NCBI RefSeq assembly: GCF_010726245.1
Contig: NZ_AP022561.1
Location: 4,526,001-4,590,000, forward strand
Source of the DNA: Mycolicibacterium aichiense
GTDB lineage: Bacteria; Actinomycetota; Actinomycetes; Mycobacteriales; Mycobacteriaceae
Direction of reading: 5' to 3'
Length of the DNA stretch: 64,000 bases
In this document: positions 17,853 to 30,422 of the stretch, piece by piece
Layout: each line of letters starts with the position of its first letter
Position numbering within the stretch: the first letter of the stretch is position 1
Position numbers and translations under genes: made by a program
The notes under the pieces: generated by a model
The model's input: only the letters and a program-made list of their open reading frames with translations
The model's database searches: none
Told to the model about the DNA's origin: nothing

Positions 17853-19223
17853 TCAGGGCCGTGCGACGGCCATCCGGGCGCGCAGGTCCGCGGCGATCAA
17901 CCGCGCCGCGGCGTTCTGCCAGTTGTGCAGCGAGCGCTGCGGCACCTCGGTGACGAACCACTGCCACGCCTGCCGCGCGACCGGGTCCAGGCCTGCGGCG
18001 GTGGCGTTCTGGGCGTATGCGCGCACCCCGACGACGTACGGGAAGTACAGCGAGTTGTAGTAGCGCCAGTGCTCTGTCGTGCCGAACTCGCCGCCGTCGC
18101 GGGGCTTGAGCCGGGCGATGTGATCGGCCAGCAGCGCCTTGAGTTCGTTGGCGCGCTCCACCGGCTGGTCGGCCGCTCCGCGGGCGGCCAGTCGCTCATC
18201 GATGACGGGCAGCTGCGTCAGTGGACTGGCGACGAGTTTGGACAGATCGCCGTAGTGGCCCAGCGCACGGCGGGTCAGCCGCGCGAAGGCCTCGTCGTCC
18301 AGGGCGTCCAACGGGTTCTCGGCGACCAGCGGCAGCGCGGCTTCCGCACCACGCAGGGCGGCGCGGTCAGCGCGCAGGCGCGGCGATCTCGAGAACGCCA
18401 ACCGGTCCAGCAGCCCGGCCAGCGGGTCGGCCAGCACGTTGATGGCGATGGCGACCGCGAGGCTGGTGAACAGCAGTGCGGTCAGCGCGGTGCGGCCCGG
18501 GCCGTCGGCGCCGGTGACCGCCATCCCGATCAGCGCCTGCCCGCCGAACAGCACCGCCACCACCGCCGAGGCGATGAACGACCGCAGCATGTCCGCGCGC
18601 AGTGCCTGGCCTTCGTCGAACGCATCCCACAACGCGACCGCCAACCCGAGCAGCAGCACGTCAAAACCGGTGGACGCCAACGCCAGCCAGCTCGGCACCA
18701 GGCCCAGCGGGATCACCAGGATCGCGTTGCCCAGCGCGAAGAACAGCGTGGCGATGACCACCACACCGGCGACCCGACCCGGCTGCGCGGCCCGGCGTAC
18801 GGCGGCCACTGTCGCGCCCAGCGTCGACACCGAGATCACCGCGAACATCACCCAGTGGCCGGTTCGCAGCGGGCCCTCGACCGAGCCGGCCAACACCGCG
18901 CCCACCAGGGTGAGGGCGGCGACCACGCCGACCAGGCTCAGCTCGGCGGCGCGGCCGCGCCAGGTGTCCGTCGGCCTGGCCAGTTCCAGCACGACCGCGA
19001 ACCAGGCCACCCCGGGTACCGCGACGAGGTAGATCTCGATCTGGCCGAGCAGTTGGGCGTGCGCGACGCTGACCACCCGCACCGCATCCAGTGCCACCAC
19101 GGCGGCGAACCCGCACAGCCCCACCGCTGCCAGCGCGAGCACCGGCTTACGCGGGTCACGTGCCAGCAGATACAGACCGAGCCACCAGCTCAGTGTGAAC
19201 ACCACTGCTGACAGCGCGGCCAT
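17853..19223 (-). CDS. Polytopic membrane protein with soluble C-terminal domain, coupled to Z-FPP synthase
   Basis: 456 residues: about eight TMs in the first 270 residues (an arrangement like 7TM sensor modules), then a soluble helical domain of about 185 residues (RSPRLRADRAALRGAE..., ending HNWQNAAARLIAADLRARM). No catalytic or kinase motif was seen. Its ATG shares a base with the stop of the isoprenyl synthase gene (TGATG), so the two are translationally coupled. A role tied to prenyl-phosphate or envelope metabolism is inferred only from that coupling. Confidence 0.75.
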   Translation of the reverse strand: MAALSAVVFTLSWWLGLYLLARDPRKPVLALAAVGLCGFAAVVALDAVRVVSVAHAQLLGQIEIYLVAVPGVAWFAVVLELARPTDTWRGRAAELSLVGVVAALTLVGAVLAGSVEGPLRTGHWVMFAVISVSTLGATVAAVRRAAQPGRVAGVVVIATLFFALGNAILVIPLGLVPSWLALASTGFDVLLLGLAVALWDAFDEGQALRADMLRSFIASAVVAVLFGGQALIGMAVTGADGPGRTALTALLFTSLAVAIAINVLADPLAGLLDRLAFSRSPRLRADRAALRGAEAALPLVAENPLDALDDEAFARLTRRALGHYGDLSKLVASPLTQLPVIDERLAARGAADQPVERANELKALLADHIARLKPRDGGEFGTTEHWRYYNSLYFPYVVGVRAYAQNATAAGLDPVARQAWQWFVTEVPQRSLHNWQNAAARLIAADLRARMAVARP

Positions 19224-20020
19224 CACATGCCGAATCGACGATGTCTGCGGCTGTAGGCGCGCAACGCGCGCAGGAAGTCGACCCGACGGAACGCCGGCCA
19301 GTGCGCCTCGGTGAACCACATCTCCGAATAGGCGCTCTGCCACAACAGGAAACCGGACAGCCGCTGCTCCCCGGACGTCCGGATCACCAGATCGGGATCA
19401 GGCTGCCCCGACGTGTAGAGGTTCTCCGAAATGCCGTCGATCGTGACGGACTCGATCAGCTGTTCCGGGCTGGCACCGTTGGCCAGTTGCTTGCTCAGCA
19501 ACGCTCGCACAGCGTCGACGATCTCCTGCCGCCCGCCGTAACCGACGGCGACGTTGACGTGAAATGCCGCGGTCGACGCCAGCGGCGCGGTGCTGTCCAC
19601 GGCGTCGCGTAGCCGTCGCGCCGGCTCCTCCCCGAGCAGTTCCAGATCGCCGACGGTCCGCACACTCCAGCGGTTGGCCGGTGCACAGATCTGTTCGACG
19701 ACGTCGGTGATGATCTCGATCAGCTCCGACAATTCCTGCGGATCGCGCTGCAAATTCTCGGTGGACAACAGGTAGACCGTGGCCATCTCGATGCCGGATT
19801 CGGCGCACCAGCGCAACATTTCGGCGATCTTGGCCGCGCCCATCCGGTAGCCGTAGGCAACGTCGTCGTGACCAGCATCACGAGCCCAGCGCCGGTTGCC
19901 GTCGCACAGGACGGCGATATGGCGGGGTAGCTGGGACTTGGAGCGCGCCAGCTCCTGGCGCAGCCGCATCTCGTAGAGCCGGTACGCCGGGTCCTTGAGG
20001 CGCGGGGGAATGATCTCCAC
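19223..20020 (-). CDS. Short-chain (2Z,6E)-farnesyl diphosphate synthase, Rv1086 type
   Basis: 265-residue cis-prenyltransferase of the UppS fold. [13 protein letters not shown] (34-46) holds the catalytic Asp40, and [21 protein letters not shown] is the isoprenyl diphosphate-binding signature. In M. tuberculosis Rv1086 adds one isoprene to geranyl diphosphate to make Z,E-farnesyl diphosphate, the primer for decaprenyl phosphate used in arabinogalactan and peptidoglycan synthesis. GTG at 20020 aligns with the Rv1086 N-terminus (EIIPPRLK). Divergent from hemolysin III, as in M. tuberculosis. Confidence 0.95.
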   Translation of the reverse strand: MEIIPPRLKDPAYRLYEMRLRQELARSKSQLPRHIAVLCDGNRRWARDAGHDDVAYGYRMGAAKIAEMLRWCAESGIEMATVYLLSTENLQRDPQELSELIEIITDVVEQICAPANRWSVRTVGDLELLGEEPARRLRDAVDSTAPLASTAAFHVNVAVGYGGRQEIVDAVRALLSKQLANGASPEQLIESVTIDGISENLYTSGQPDPDLVIRTSGEQRLSGFLLWQSAYSEMWFTEAHWPAFRRVDFLRALRAYSRRHRRFGM

Positions 20021-20072
20021 GACAATCCAGACTACTGTGAGCGGCAGTGGCCACCGGCGCAATGGAGGTGAG

Positions 20073-20807
20073 ATGACCGCAGGAGTCGACACCACCGATC
20101 CCCGCCGATCGACGTCGTCGGACGCGGAGGACTTCCCCGAGGCCGTCGTTGACGCCGCCGTCGAGTTCTTCGGAAAACCACGGCTGCGAGGCTGGATTCA
20201 CGTCTACGCCGCCGTCATCGGCGCGATCGCCGGTGCCGCGCTGGTGTCGGTGTCATGGTCGGTGGAATCGACACGGGCCGGCATCTCCACGCTGATCTAC
20301 ACGCTGACGATCGTGGCGATGTTCACCGTGAGCGGCACCTACCACCGGGTGACCTGGACGTCGCCGGGTGCCCGCAAGTGGATGAAGCGGCTCGACCACT
20401 CGATGATCTTCATCTTCATCGCCGGCAGCTACACCCCGTTCGCGATGCTGGCGCTGCCCGAGAGGAGCGGCGCGATCCTGCTGACCATCGTGTGGAGCGG
20501 CGCGCTGGCCGGTGTGCTCCTGAAGTGCTTCTGGCCGTCGGCGCCACGGTGGGTGGGCGTGCCGCTCTATCTGGTGCTGGGCTGGGTGGCGGTGTGGTTC
20601 ATCGTCCCGATCATGAATGGTGCCGGGATCGCCGCCATGGTGCTGCTGGTCGTCGGCGGGCTGTTGTACAGCGTCGGCGGGGTGTTCTACGCGCTGAAGT
20701 GGCCCAATCCGTGGCCGACGACATTCGGCCACCACGAGTTCTTCCACGCCTGCACCGCGGTCGCTGCGACCTGCCACTACATCGCGATGTGGTTCGCGGT
20801 TTTCTGA
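20073..20807 (+). CDS. Hemolysin III / PAQR family membrane protein (Rv1085c type)
   Basis: 244 residues, seven TMs after a soluble N-terminus of about 55 residues. Diagnostic motifs of the HlyIII/PAQR hydrolase-like superfamily are [23 protein letters not shown] (metal-binding Asp/His region) and the C-terminal HEFFH. Bacterial members are poorly understood; channel-forming and zinc-dependent hydrolase roles have been proposed. ATG at 20073 has a good ribosome site (GGAGGTG). Confidence 0.92.
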   Translation: MTAGVDTTDPRRSTSSDAEDFPEAVVDAAVEFFGKPRLRGWIHVYAAVIGAIAGAALVSVSWSVESTRAGISTLIYTLTIVAMFTVSGTYHRVTWTSPGARKWMKRLDHSMIFIFIAGSYTPFAMLALPERSGAILLTIVWSGALAGVLLKCFWPSAPRWVGVPLYLVLGWVAVWFIVPIMNGAGIAAMVLLVVGGLLYSVGGVFYALKWPNPWPTTFGHHEFFHACTAVAATCHYIAMWFAVF

Positions 20808-20847
20808 CTCGGCGGGCAGGAGCGAAGCGACCCGGGGTTGGGACCGC

Positions 20848-21213
20848 TCAGAGCTGAGTGACGTTCTCCGGGCCCCAATAGGCCTTCATCGACGTGATCT
20901 CGCCGTCGCTGTTGAACGCCATCACCTCGATGACCTCGATCCGCATCGCGCCCGCAACCGTGAGGGCGAACATGAACGCCGCCTCGGTCCCACCGGCGCG
21001 GAACGACAGCAGCTCCGATTTCACCTCGGCGCCTTCGACGTTCTTGTAAAAGCCCTCGATCGCCTGTCGGCCGATATGGACTTCGCCGCAGCCGACGGGA
21101 TCCTCCAGGGTGGCATCCTCGGCGTACAGCGCAGCGACATCGGCCGCTTTACCCGCCGCGACGGTGCTCAGGTAACGGTTGACCAAGGCTTCGAGATCGA
21201 GGGCATCGCTCAT
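20848..21213 (-). CDS. SnoaL/NTF2-like protein, ketosteroid isomerase-like
   Basis: 121-residue cone-shaped NTF2-like fold. The arrangement NRYLSTVAAGKAADVAALYA, then EDATLEDPVG, then a C-terminal MKAYWGPENV closely follows delta5-3-ketosteroid isomerases, with a Tyr at the position of the catalytic Tyr14 and an Asp in EDPVG at that of the general base. It may act on a steroid or related ketone, but context does not prove it. Last gene of the mca operon, 11 bp after the DUF255 gene. Confidence 0.8.
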   Translation of the reverse strand: MSDALDLEALVNRYLSTVAAGKAADVAALYAEDATLEDPVGCGEVHIGRQAIEGFYKNVEGAEVKSELLSFRAGGTEAAFMFALTVAGAMRIEVIEVMAFNSDGEITSMKAYWGPENVTQL

Positions 21214-21224
21214 GGCCGCAAACG

Positions 21225-23208
<1,984 letters not shown>

Positions 23209-23225
<17 letters not shown>

Positions 23226-23490
23226 GCGGCGGTGTCTTGGTCTCGCGCTCGGCGCCGGCGGTCTCGTCGGTGGTCGTCGCGGCGATGGCTTCGCCGTCGA
23301 CCGGCTGCTCATCGAAACTCTGGGGCAGCTTCTTGAGATGCCGGTTCATCGACCACACCAGGATGAAGACGCAGATCAGCAGGACGACGACGATCAGCAG
23401 GCCGAACGGGCTGGCCTTGCCGAAATCCGGCCCGGTGTTCTTGGGCGGATCAGCCAGCACCGACACAGCGGTGGTGAACAGGTCTCTCAC
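23209..23490 (-). CDS. Small single-pass membrane protein (Rv1083 type)
   Basis: 93 residues: short N-terminus, one TM ([19 protein letters not shown], about 30-48), then a charged cytosolic tail rich in Glu and Thr. Its start overlaps the mca stop by 4 bp and its end overlaps the DUF255 gene by 17 bp, so the three are translated as a unit. Conserved beside mca in mycobacteria; function unknown. Confidence 0.85.
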
Positions 23491-24359
23491 TCGAAGATCT
23501 CGATTCCGGTGAACAGGTCGTCTTCAGGCAACTTGGCGGGCACCCGCGAACGAGCCAGTTCGAACTCCTCGGTGGGCCACAATCGTTGCTGCCACTCTAT
23601 GGGCGTCGCGAAGAAGAATCCGTCCGGGTCGATCTGGGTGGCGTGCGCCTTGAGGGCTTCGTCGCGCTGATTGAAGTACTCCGAGCACAGCACCCTGGTG
23701 GTCACCCGTCCGGCGAAGATGTCGATCTCGGGGTCCCACTTCGCCAGCCAGCTGGCGAACGGGCCTTCTTGGCCGTGCTTGGCGAACTCGTCCTGCAGCA
23801 GCTGCAGGCGCGCACGCAGGAAGCCGTGGTTGTAGTAGAGCTTGCTGATCGCCCAGGGTTCGCCGGCGTCGGGATACAGCCGGTAGTCGGCGGCGGCCTC
23901 ATAGGCGGCCACCGAAACCTGGTGGCAGCGAATGTGATCCGGATGCGGATAGCCACCGTTTTCGTCGTAGGTGGTCATCACGTGCGGACGGAACTCGCGG
24001 ATCAGCTTCACCAATTCGCCGACCGGTTGCTCCAGCGGCACCAACGCAAAGCAGCCGTCGGGCAGCGGCGGCGGCGGATCGCCTTCGGGCAGGCCGGAGT
24101 CCTCAAATCCCAGCCAGTGGTGCTCGACCCCGAGGATCTCCGCGGCGCGGGCCATCTCGTCACGCCGGATGTCGGCGATCCGGCCGCGCACCTCGGGCAG
24201 GTCCATCGCCGGGTTCAGAATGTCGCCACGTTCGCCGCCGGTCAGAGTCACCACCATGACCCGGTGGCCTTCGGCGGCGTACCGGGCAACGGTTGCCGCG
24301 CCCTTGCTGGACTCGTCGTCCGGATGGGCGTGCACAGCCATCAGCCGCAGTTCGGTCAC
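23487..24359 (-). CDS. mca: Mycothiol S-conjugate amidase
   Basis: 290-residue zinc amidase of the MshB/LmbE family. HAHPDDES (10-17) and HPDHIRCH form the zinc site. Mca cleaves mycothiol-toxin conjugates to release a mercapturic acid for export, detoxifying electrophiles. First gene of an operon with the small membrane protein, DUF255 protein and KSI-like protein. It is divergent from the DUF4307 gene over 140 bp. Confidence 0.96.
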   Translation of the reverse strand: MTELRLMAVHAHPDDESSKGAATVARYAAEGHRVMVVTLTGGERGDILNPAMDLPEVRGRIADIRRDEMARAAEILGVEHHWLGFEDSGLPEGDPPPPLPDGCFALVPLEQPVGELVKLIREFRPHVMTTYDENGGYPHPDHIRCHQVSVAAYEAAADYRLYPDAGEPWAISKLYYNHGFLRARLQLLQDEFAKHGQEGPFASWLAKWDPEIDIFAGRVTTRVLCSEYFNQRDEALKAHATQIDPDGFFFATPIEWQQRLWPTEEFELARSRVPAKLPEDDLFTGIEIFE

Positions 24360-24499
24360 TTCTCCCCTGTACTCACTGTCTCGTCATTGGCCCTTACGTG
24401 CTGATGTAACAGCGACAGCACGCCCTATAGTCCAATAGTTCCATTCGGGCGTGGATACCCGTAATCGAAGCCCGCTGACTAGAGACGTGACTCCAACCC

Positions 24500-24934
24500 A
24501 TGACCGATAGTCCCCCGCCGCTCCCGCAGGAGCGTTACGGGCGTACCCGCCTGCCGGCGACCACCCGGCGTCGGGTGGCGTTCGCGCTGGGTGTGCTGGT
24601 GTTGGCCGGCGGATTGGTGCTCGCTCTGATCGCCTATCAGCGGTTTGAAGGCAACGATGTCGAGGGCACGATCGCGGCGTATCAGGTCACGGACGATCAC
24701 ACCGTTTCGGTGACGATCAGCGTGACCCGAAAGGACCCGTCCCGGCCGGTGCATTGCATTGTCCGAGTCCGTTCTCATGACGGCGACGAAACCGGTCGGC
24801 GGGAAATTCTGGTGCCGCCGTCGCAAGCGGCAACGGTGCAGGTCACTACATTTGTGAAGTCGTACAAACGACCATTCGTCGGCGATATTTACGGTTGCGG
24901 AACTGACGTTCCCGGATACCTCGTCGCGCCCTGA
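24500..24934 (+). CDS. DUF4307 single-pass membrane protein (Rv1081c type)
   Basis: 144 residues: a cytosolic N-terminus with PLPQERYGRTR, one TM (VAFALGVLVLAGGLVLALIAY, about 26-46) and an extracytoplasmic beta-rich domain (VTISVTRKDPSRPVHCIVRVR, GDIYGCGTDVPGY) with two Cys that could pair. The family is conserved in actinobacteria next to mca and greA. Function unknown. Confidence 0.9.
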   Translation: MTDSPPPLPQERYGRTRLPATTRRRVAFALGVLVLAGGLVLALIAYQRFEGNDVEGTIAAYQVTDDHTVSVTISVTRKDPSRPVHCIVRVRSHDGDETGRREILVPPSQAATVQVTTFVKSYKRPFVGDIYGCGTDVPGYLVAP

Positions 24935-25008
24935 CCGGCGACGGAACGACCAACAACCAACTGCGAAAGCATGAAGGCTGCCTGTCCTCGCGGTGGTAGA
25001 CTGAGTCG

Positions 25009-25037
25009 ATACACGGTTCCTGCTGGGAGCCGTGTAT
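25009..25037 (+). promoter_or_regulatory. Hairpin in the greA leader
   Basis: ATACACGGTTCC-TGCTG-GGAGCCGTGTAT can form a 12-bp stem with one G-U pair, about 130 bp before the greA start. It could terminate transcription from DUF4307 (a T-rich TTGCTTCATT follows) or act as an attenuator in the greA leader. The space 24935-25165 holds nothing else recognisable. Confidence 0.5.
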
Positions 25038-25165
25038 TGCTTCATTAGCGCGTTTGATCGCAGCTCTTCGATGGCAATACACGCGGAACCATCCGCATGT
25101 TCCCAGCAGCGACGACAGACTGCAACGCGAACATCGCGTAACCAACAAACGAGGAGCGCAGCGAG

Positions 25166-25660
25166 ATGACCGATACCCAGGTGACCTGGCTGACCCAGGA
25201 GTCGTACGACCGCCTCAAGACCGAGCTGGATCAGCTGATCGCCAACCGTCCGGTCATCGCCGCCGAGATCAACGATCGTCGCGAAGAGGGCGACCTGCGC
25301 GAGAACGGCGGCTACCACGCCGCGCGCGAAGAGCAGGGCCAGCAGGAGGCCCGCATCCGCCAGCTGCAGGAGCTGCTGAACACCGCCAAGGTGGGCGAGG
25401 CGCCCAAGCAGTCCGGCGTTGCGCTCCCCGGTTCGGTGGTCAAGGTCTACTACGACGGCGACGAGTCCGACACCGAGACCTTCCTGATCGCCACCCGCCA
25501 GGAGGGCATCGACCACGACAAGCTCGAGGTCTACTCGCCGAACTCCCCGCTGGGCGGCGCGCTGCTCAACGCCAAGGTGGGCGACACCCGCGAGTACGCG
25601 GTGCCGAGCGGCAAGACCGTCAAGGTCACGCTGGTCAGCGCCGAGCCCTACCACTCGTAA
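25166..25660 (+). CDS. greA: Transcription elongation factor GreA
   Basis: 164 residues. The N-terminal coiled-coil (about 15-80) carries the conserved acidic tip [11 protein letters not shown], which enters the RNA polymerase secondary channel and triggers cleavage of backtracked RNA. The C-terminal FKBP-like domain follows ([19 protein letters not shown]). ATG at 25166 has GAGGAGCGCAGCGAG upstream. The GPP34 gene follows by 10 bp. Confidence 0.97.
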   Translation: MTDTQVTWLTQESYDRLKTELDQLIANRPVIAAEINDRREEGDLRENGGYHAAREEQGQQEARIRQLQELLNTAKVGEAPKQSGVALPGSVVKVYYDGDESDTETFLIATRQEGIDHDKLEVYSPNSPLGGALLNAKVGDTREYAVPSGKTVKVTLVSAEPYHS

Positions 25661-25670
25661 CCGCTCGCGC

Positions 25671-26330
25671 GTGGCGCGCATCGCCGAAGACCTTCTTCTG
25701 CTGCTGCTCGACAACGCTGCGGCACAGCCTGCCGTGGAGCCGGGCCGGCTGCACCGGCTGCTGGCCGCCGCAGTGCTGCTGGACCTCGCCTACGACTGCC
25801 GGGTCCGGCCTGCGATACCGGGCGAACCCGTCCCGGCCGATCGACTGGTTGCCTTAGCCGGGCCACCTCCCCTGGATCCGGTCGTCCGCCCGGCGCTGGC
25901 CTTGCTCGAACAGGCACCGGTCAGCGCGACCGAGGCGATCGGTAAGCTGCGCAAGCATACCGAGGACCGCGTGATCGACCAGCTGCTGCGCACCGGCCAG
26001 ATTCATCAGATTGCGTTGTCGCAGAATCGGTTTCGCAGAAACACCTACGCCTGGCCGCTGGCCAGCCGGGCACGGGTGGACCAGGCCCGGTCCGCCCTGC
26101 TGTCCACCCTGTTCGACGGCAACCGCCCCGACCCTGCCACCGCGACGATCATCTCGCTGCTGCACACCGTCGGCGCACTGGGCGCAGTGCTGAGTCTGAA
26201 CGACCGCGGCTGGCACTGGGTCTGCGATCGAGCCAGCGAAATCGCCAGCGGCACATGGGTTGACGACGCCAACATGGCCGAAGTCAATCTGGCGGTGACC
26301 ACCGCCGCAGTGCGGCCGGCGCTAGTCTAG
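25671..26330 (+). CDS. GOLPH3/VPS74-family (GPP34) protein
   Basis: 219-residue helical protein of the GPP34 family: IAEDLLLLLLDNAA at the N-terminus, LAAAVLLDLAYDCRV and NRFRRNTYAWPL in the middle. Eukaryotic GOLPH3 binds phosphatidylinositol-4-phosphate. Bacterial members are common in actinobacteria and are thought to bind membranes, but their job is not established. GTG start at 25671, 10 bp after greA. Its 3' end overlaps convergent metB by 9 bp. Confidence 0.85.
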   Translation: MARIAEDLLLLLLDNAAAQPAVEPGRLHRLLAAAVLLDLAYDCRVRPAIPGEPVPADRLVALAGPPPLDPVVRPALALLEQAPVSATEAIGKLRKHTEDRVIDQLLRTGQIHQIALSQNRFRRNTYAWPLASRARVDQARSALLSTLFDGNRPDPATATIISLLHTVGALGAVLSLNDRGWHWVCDRASEIASGTWVDDANMAEVNLAVTTAAVRPALV

Positions 26331-27530
26331 GGCTTGCTCGAGGTCGCCGAGCAGATCCGCCGGGTCTTCGATCCCGACCGAGAGGCGAACCAGGTCGTCG
26401 GGCACCTCGAGCTGCGATCCCGCCGTCGACGCATGCGTCATGGCACCGGGGTGCTCGATCAGCGACTCGACCCCGCCCAGTGATTCAGCGAGGATGAAAA
26501 CCTCTGTGCGCGAACACAACCGGCGTGCCGCTTCGATTCCGTCGCGCATCCGAACCGACACCATGCCGCCGAATCCGCTCATCTGCCGCGCTGCGACCTC
26601 GTGCCCGGGATGCGAGGGCAGACCGGGATAGAGCACCCGGCTCACTGCGTCGTGCTCCGCCAGGAATTCGGCTACCTTCGCTGCATTCGCGCTGTGCCGC
26701 TGCATCCGCAGCTCCAAGGTCTTCAGGCCACGCATCGTCAGATACGCATCGAACGGGCCGGGCACCGCGCCGGCGCCGTTCTGCAGGAACGCGAACTTGG
26801 TGTCCAGCTCCTCGTCGTTGGTGACCAGCGCGCCGCCGACCACGTCGGAGTGCCCGCCGATGTACTTCGTCGTCGAGTGCAGCACGATGTCGGCACCGAG
26901 GTTCAGCGGCTGCTGCAGCGCCGGCGATGCGAACGTGTTGTCCACCAACACCTTCTGGCCGCCGACCGCGGCGATCTCGGCGATGGCGGCGACGTCGGCG
27001 ATCGACAGCAGCGGATTGGTGGGTGTCTCCACCCAGATCAGCTTGGTGGTGGCGGTGATCGCCGCGCGGACCGCGTCGAGGTCGGACAGCGCCACCGGCG
27101 TGTGCGCAACCCCCCACTGGGTGAACACCTTGTCGATGAGCCGGAAGGTGCCCCCGTAGGCGTCGTCGGGGATGACCACGTGGTCGCCGGGGCGCAGCAC
27201 CGCCCGCAGTACGCAGTCCGTGGCGGCCATGCCCGAACTGAAGGCGCGCCCGAAGGTTCCGTCCTCGACCGCTGCGAGCACGGCCTCCAGCGCGGCACGG
27301 GTCGGGTTGCCCGTGCGGGCGTACTCGAAGCCACCACGCAGGCCGCCGACGCCGTCCTGCGCGAAGGTGCTGCTGGCATAGATCGGCGCGTTGACCGCAC
27401 CGGTCGCGGGATCGGGACGGTACCCGGCATGGATGGCCCTGGTCGCGAACCCTTGCGCCCGATGCCTGTCCGCTTCCCCGATACCCCGGGTCGCTTCGCT
27501 CCTGCCCGCTGTGCTGCGTTGCTCACTCAT
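26322..27530 (-). CDS. metB: Cystathionine gamma-synthase / Cys-Met PLP enzyme
   Basis: 402 residues, trans-sulfuration PLP enzyme. FEYARTGNPTR, SSGMAATDCVL and the PLP-lysine motif HSTTKYIGGHSDV (Lys in TTKYIGG) are diagnostic. It condenses an activated homoserine ester with cysteine to give cystathionine; some members also act as gamma-lyases. It is the last gene of the cbs-pra-pra-metB operon, the same order as Rv1077-Rv1079, placing both directions of transsulfuration under one promoter. Confidence 0.95.
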   Translation of the reverse strand: MSEQRSTAGRSEATRGIGEADRHRAQGFATRAIHAGYRPDPATGAVNAPIYASSTFAQDGVGGLRGGFEYARTGNPTRAALEAVLAAVEDGTFGRAFSSGMAATDCVLRAVLRPGDHVVIPDDAYGGTFRLIDKVFTQWGVAHTPVALSDLDAVRAAITATTKLIWVETPTNPLLSIADVAAIAEIAAVGGQKVLVDNTFASPALQQPLNLGADIVLHSTTKYIGGHSDVVGGALVTNDEELDTKFAFLQNGAGAVPGPFDAYLTMRGLKTLELRMQRHSANAAKVAEFLAEHDAVSRVLYPGLPSHPGHEVAARQMSGFGGMVSVRMRDGIEAARRLCSRTEVFILAESLGGVESLIEHPGAMTHASTAGSQLEVPDDLVRLSVGIEDPADLLGDLEQALD

Positions 27531-27557
27531 CGGTTTCGAGCCTAACGGCTCGAGACA

Positions 27558-28172
27558 TCAGAGCGGCACGCACACCGTCGTCATGATTTTATCGGCGAGC
27601 GTCTGCCGCTTGGCGTCCCACAACGGGAACAGGTAACCGATGTAGCAGATGATCGCGTCGACGAAGTGGGCGATCTGGCGCACGACCGAGAGCCCGAAAC
27701 CGATCGGCTGGCCGGTCTTTTCGCTGATCACCTTGAACTTCAGCACCGACTTGCCGATGCTCGACCCGGTGGTGCCCTGGCGGTAGCCGTAGTTCCAGAC
27801 CCAGAACGCCAGGCTGGCGAGCCCGAACACGAACGACAGGATCAGGCCCAGCGTGGACGGCTGCGAGGTGCAGTACACGCCATAGCTGTTGTCGACGCTG
27901 CTCGATGTGCAGTTGTTCTCGCCGGTGGCGACCATCAGGCCCTGGCCGACTCCGGACAGGATCGCGATCGGGAGGGCGTCGATGATGAAGGCGCCGACCC
28001 GTTTGATCCACGGGGTGTACGCCTCCTTCGACAGCACGCCGGCGCCGGGTGGGGGCGGCGGCGGATAGTTCCCCGGCGGGGGCGGCGGGTAATTCCCCGG
28101 CGGCGGGGGCGGCGGATAGTTCCCCGGCGGCGGGGGCGGGTAGTTACCGGGAGGCGGGGGCGGTTGCGTCAT
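27558..28172 (-). CDS. Proline-rich RDD-family membrane protein, copy 1 (Pra-like)
   Basis: 204 residues. The N-terminus (1-43) is made of five near-identical GNYPPPPP repeats. It is followed by an RDD domain with about three or four TMs (PWIKRVGAFIIDALPI carries the conserved Arg-Asp; YRQGTTGSSIGKSVLKFKV is the central loop; KRQTLADKIMTTVCVPL the end). Related to the proline-rich antigen Pra (Rv1078). It is a tandem duplicate of the next gene upstream, 13 bp apart. Function unknown; the repeats could extend through the wall or bind proline-recognition domains. Confidence 0.85.
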   Translation of the reverse strand: MTQPPPPPGNYPPPPPGNYPPPPPPGNYPPPPPGNYPPPPPPGAGVLSKEAYTPWIKRVGAFIIDALPIAILSGVGQGLMVATGENNCTSSSVDNSYGVYCTSQPSTLGLILSFVFGLASLAFWVWNYGYRQGTTGSSIGKSVLKFKVISEKTGQPIGFGLSVVRQIAHFVDAIICYIGYLFPLWDAKRQTLADKIMTTVCVPL

Positions 28173-28185
28173 CGAAAGTCCTTGT

Positions 28186-28857
28186 CTACAGAGGGAGGCA
28201 GACGGTCGTCATGATTTTGTCGGCCAGGGTCTGGCGCTTGCTGTCCCACAGCGGGAACAGCACGGCGATCAACCACACGATGCCGAGGCAGATGTAGGAA
28301 GCCACCAGATACAGGATCTCGCGCACGAAAGAGAGACCGAAACCGATTGGCTGTCCGGTCTTTTCGCTGACCACCTTGAACTTCATCACGGACTTGCCGA
28401 TGCTCGACCCGGTGGTGCCCTGGCGGTAGCCGAGGTTCCAGATCACGAACGCGATCGCGATCAAGCCTGCGACGACCAGAGCGAGCGTGCCGACTGTCGA
28501 GGTTCCCGTCGCGCAGTAGTCAGCGGTCTCGTACTGCGACGTGTCGGTGACGCATTCGGTGTCCGTGGTGGCGATCACGACGCCATAGCCGATGCCCAAG
28601 ATGATGTAGGCCGGGATGTAATCGATCAGCCACGCGACGACCCGGGTGAACCACGACGTGTAGGCGCTTTGTGGCAGCTGGGGAACCGGCTGACCGGGCG
28701 CAGGCGGGTCGCCGAAGGCGGCACCCGGCGGCGGCGGTGCGTAACCGCCCTGGGGCGGTGGCGGCGGTGGATAGTTACCGGCAGGCGGTGGCGGGTAGTT
28801 CCCTGGAGGCGGCGGCGGGTAGCTCCCCGGCGGGGGGCCTGGCGGTTGTTCGGTCAT
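28186..28857 (-). CDS. Proline-rich RDD-family membrane protein, copy 2 (Pra-like)
   Basis: 223 residues, same build as copy 1: Pro-rich head of GSYPPPPP/GNYPPPP repeats (1-60), then an RDD domain with the shared YRQGTTGSSIGKS and QTLADKIMTTVCLPL blocks. The Pro-rich head is longer and less regular than in copy 1. ATG at 28857 is preferred over an upstream start that lacks a ribosome site. Lies between cbs and copy 1 in one operon. Confidence 0.85.
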   Translation of the reverse strand: MTEQPPGPPPGSYPPPPPGNYPPPPAGNYPPPPPPQGGYAPPPPGAAFGDPPAPGQPVPQLPQSAYTSWFTRVVAWLIDYIPAYIILGIGYGVVIATTDTECVTDTSQYETADYCATGTSTVGTLALVVAGLIAIAFVIWNLGYRQGTTGSSIGKSVMKFKVVSEKTGQPIGFGLSFVREILYLVASYICLGIVWLIAVLFPLWDSKRQTLADKIMTTVCLPL

Positions 28858-28994
28858 GGCGCCTTCCACTTCGAGAGTGATCACCTGGGATAAAGCGGCC
28901 TAAATGTACCTGAGAAGTACCTGCGTATCGCGACAAAGCGCAATCTTCATCTGAGCGCAATACGGCGCCCAAAGAATTTGTCCGAGAAACTACT

Positions 28995-30389
<1,395 letters not shown>

Positions 30390-30422
30390 GCCTACATCGT
30401 GTCAGGCGGCGGATCCGCGCGG

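Noticed and set aside
17757..19211. 484-codon plus-strand frame
   Set aside because: Antisense to the membrane protein gene. His/Gln/Arg-rich low-complexity product typical of codon-position GC bias.
25009..25037. tRNA or riboswitch in the space before greA
   Set aside because: Only a single hairpin is present, with no cloverleaf, no CCA-like end and no conserved riboswitch core.
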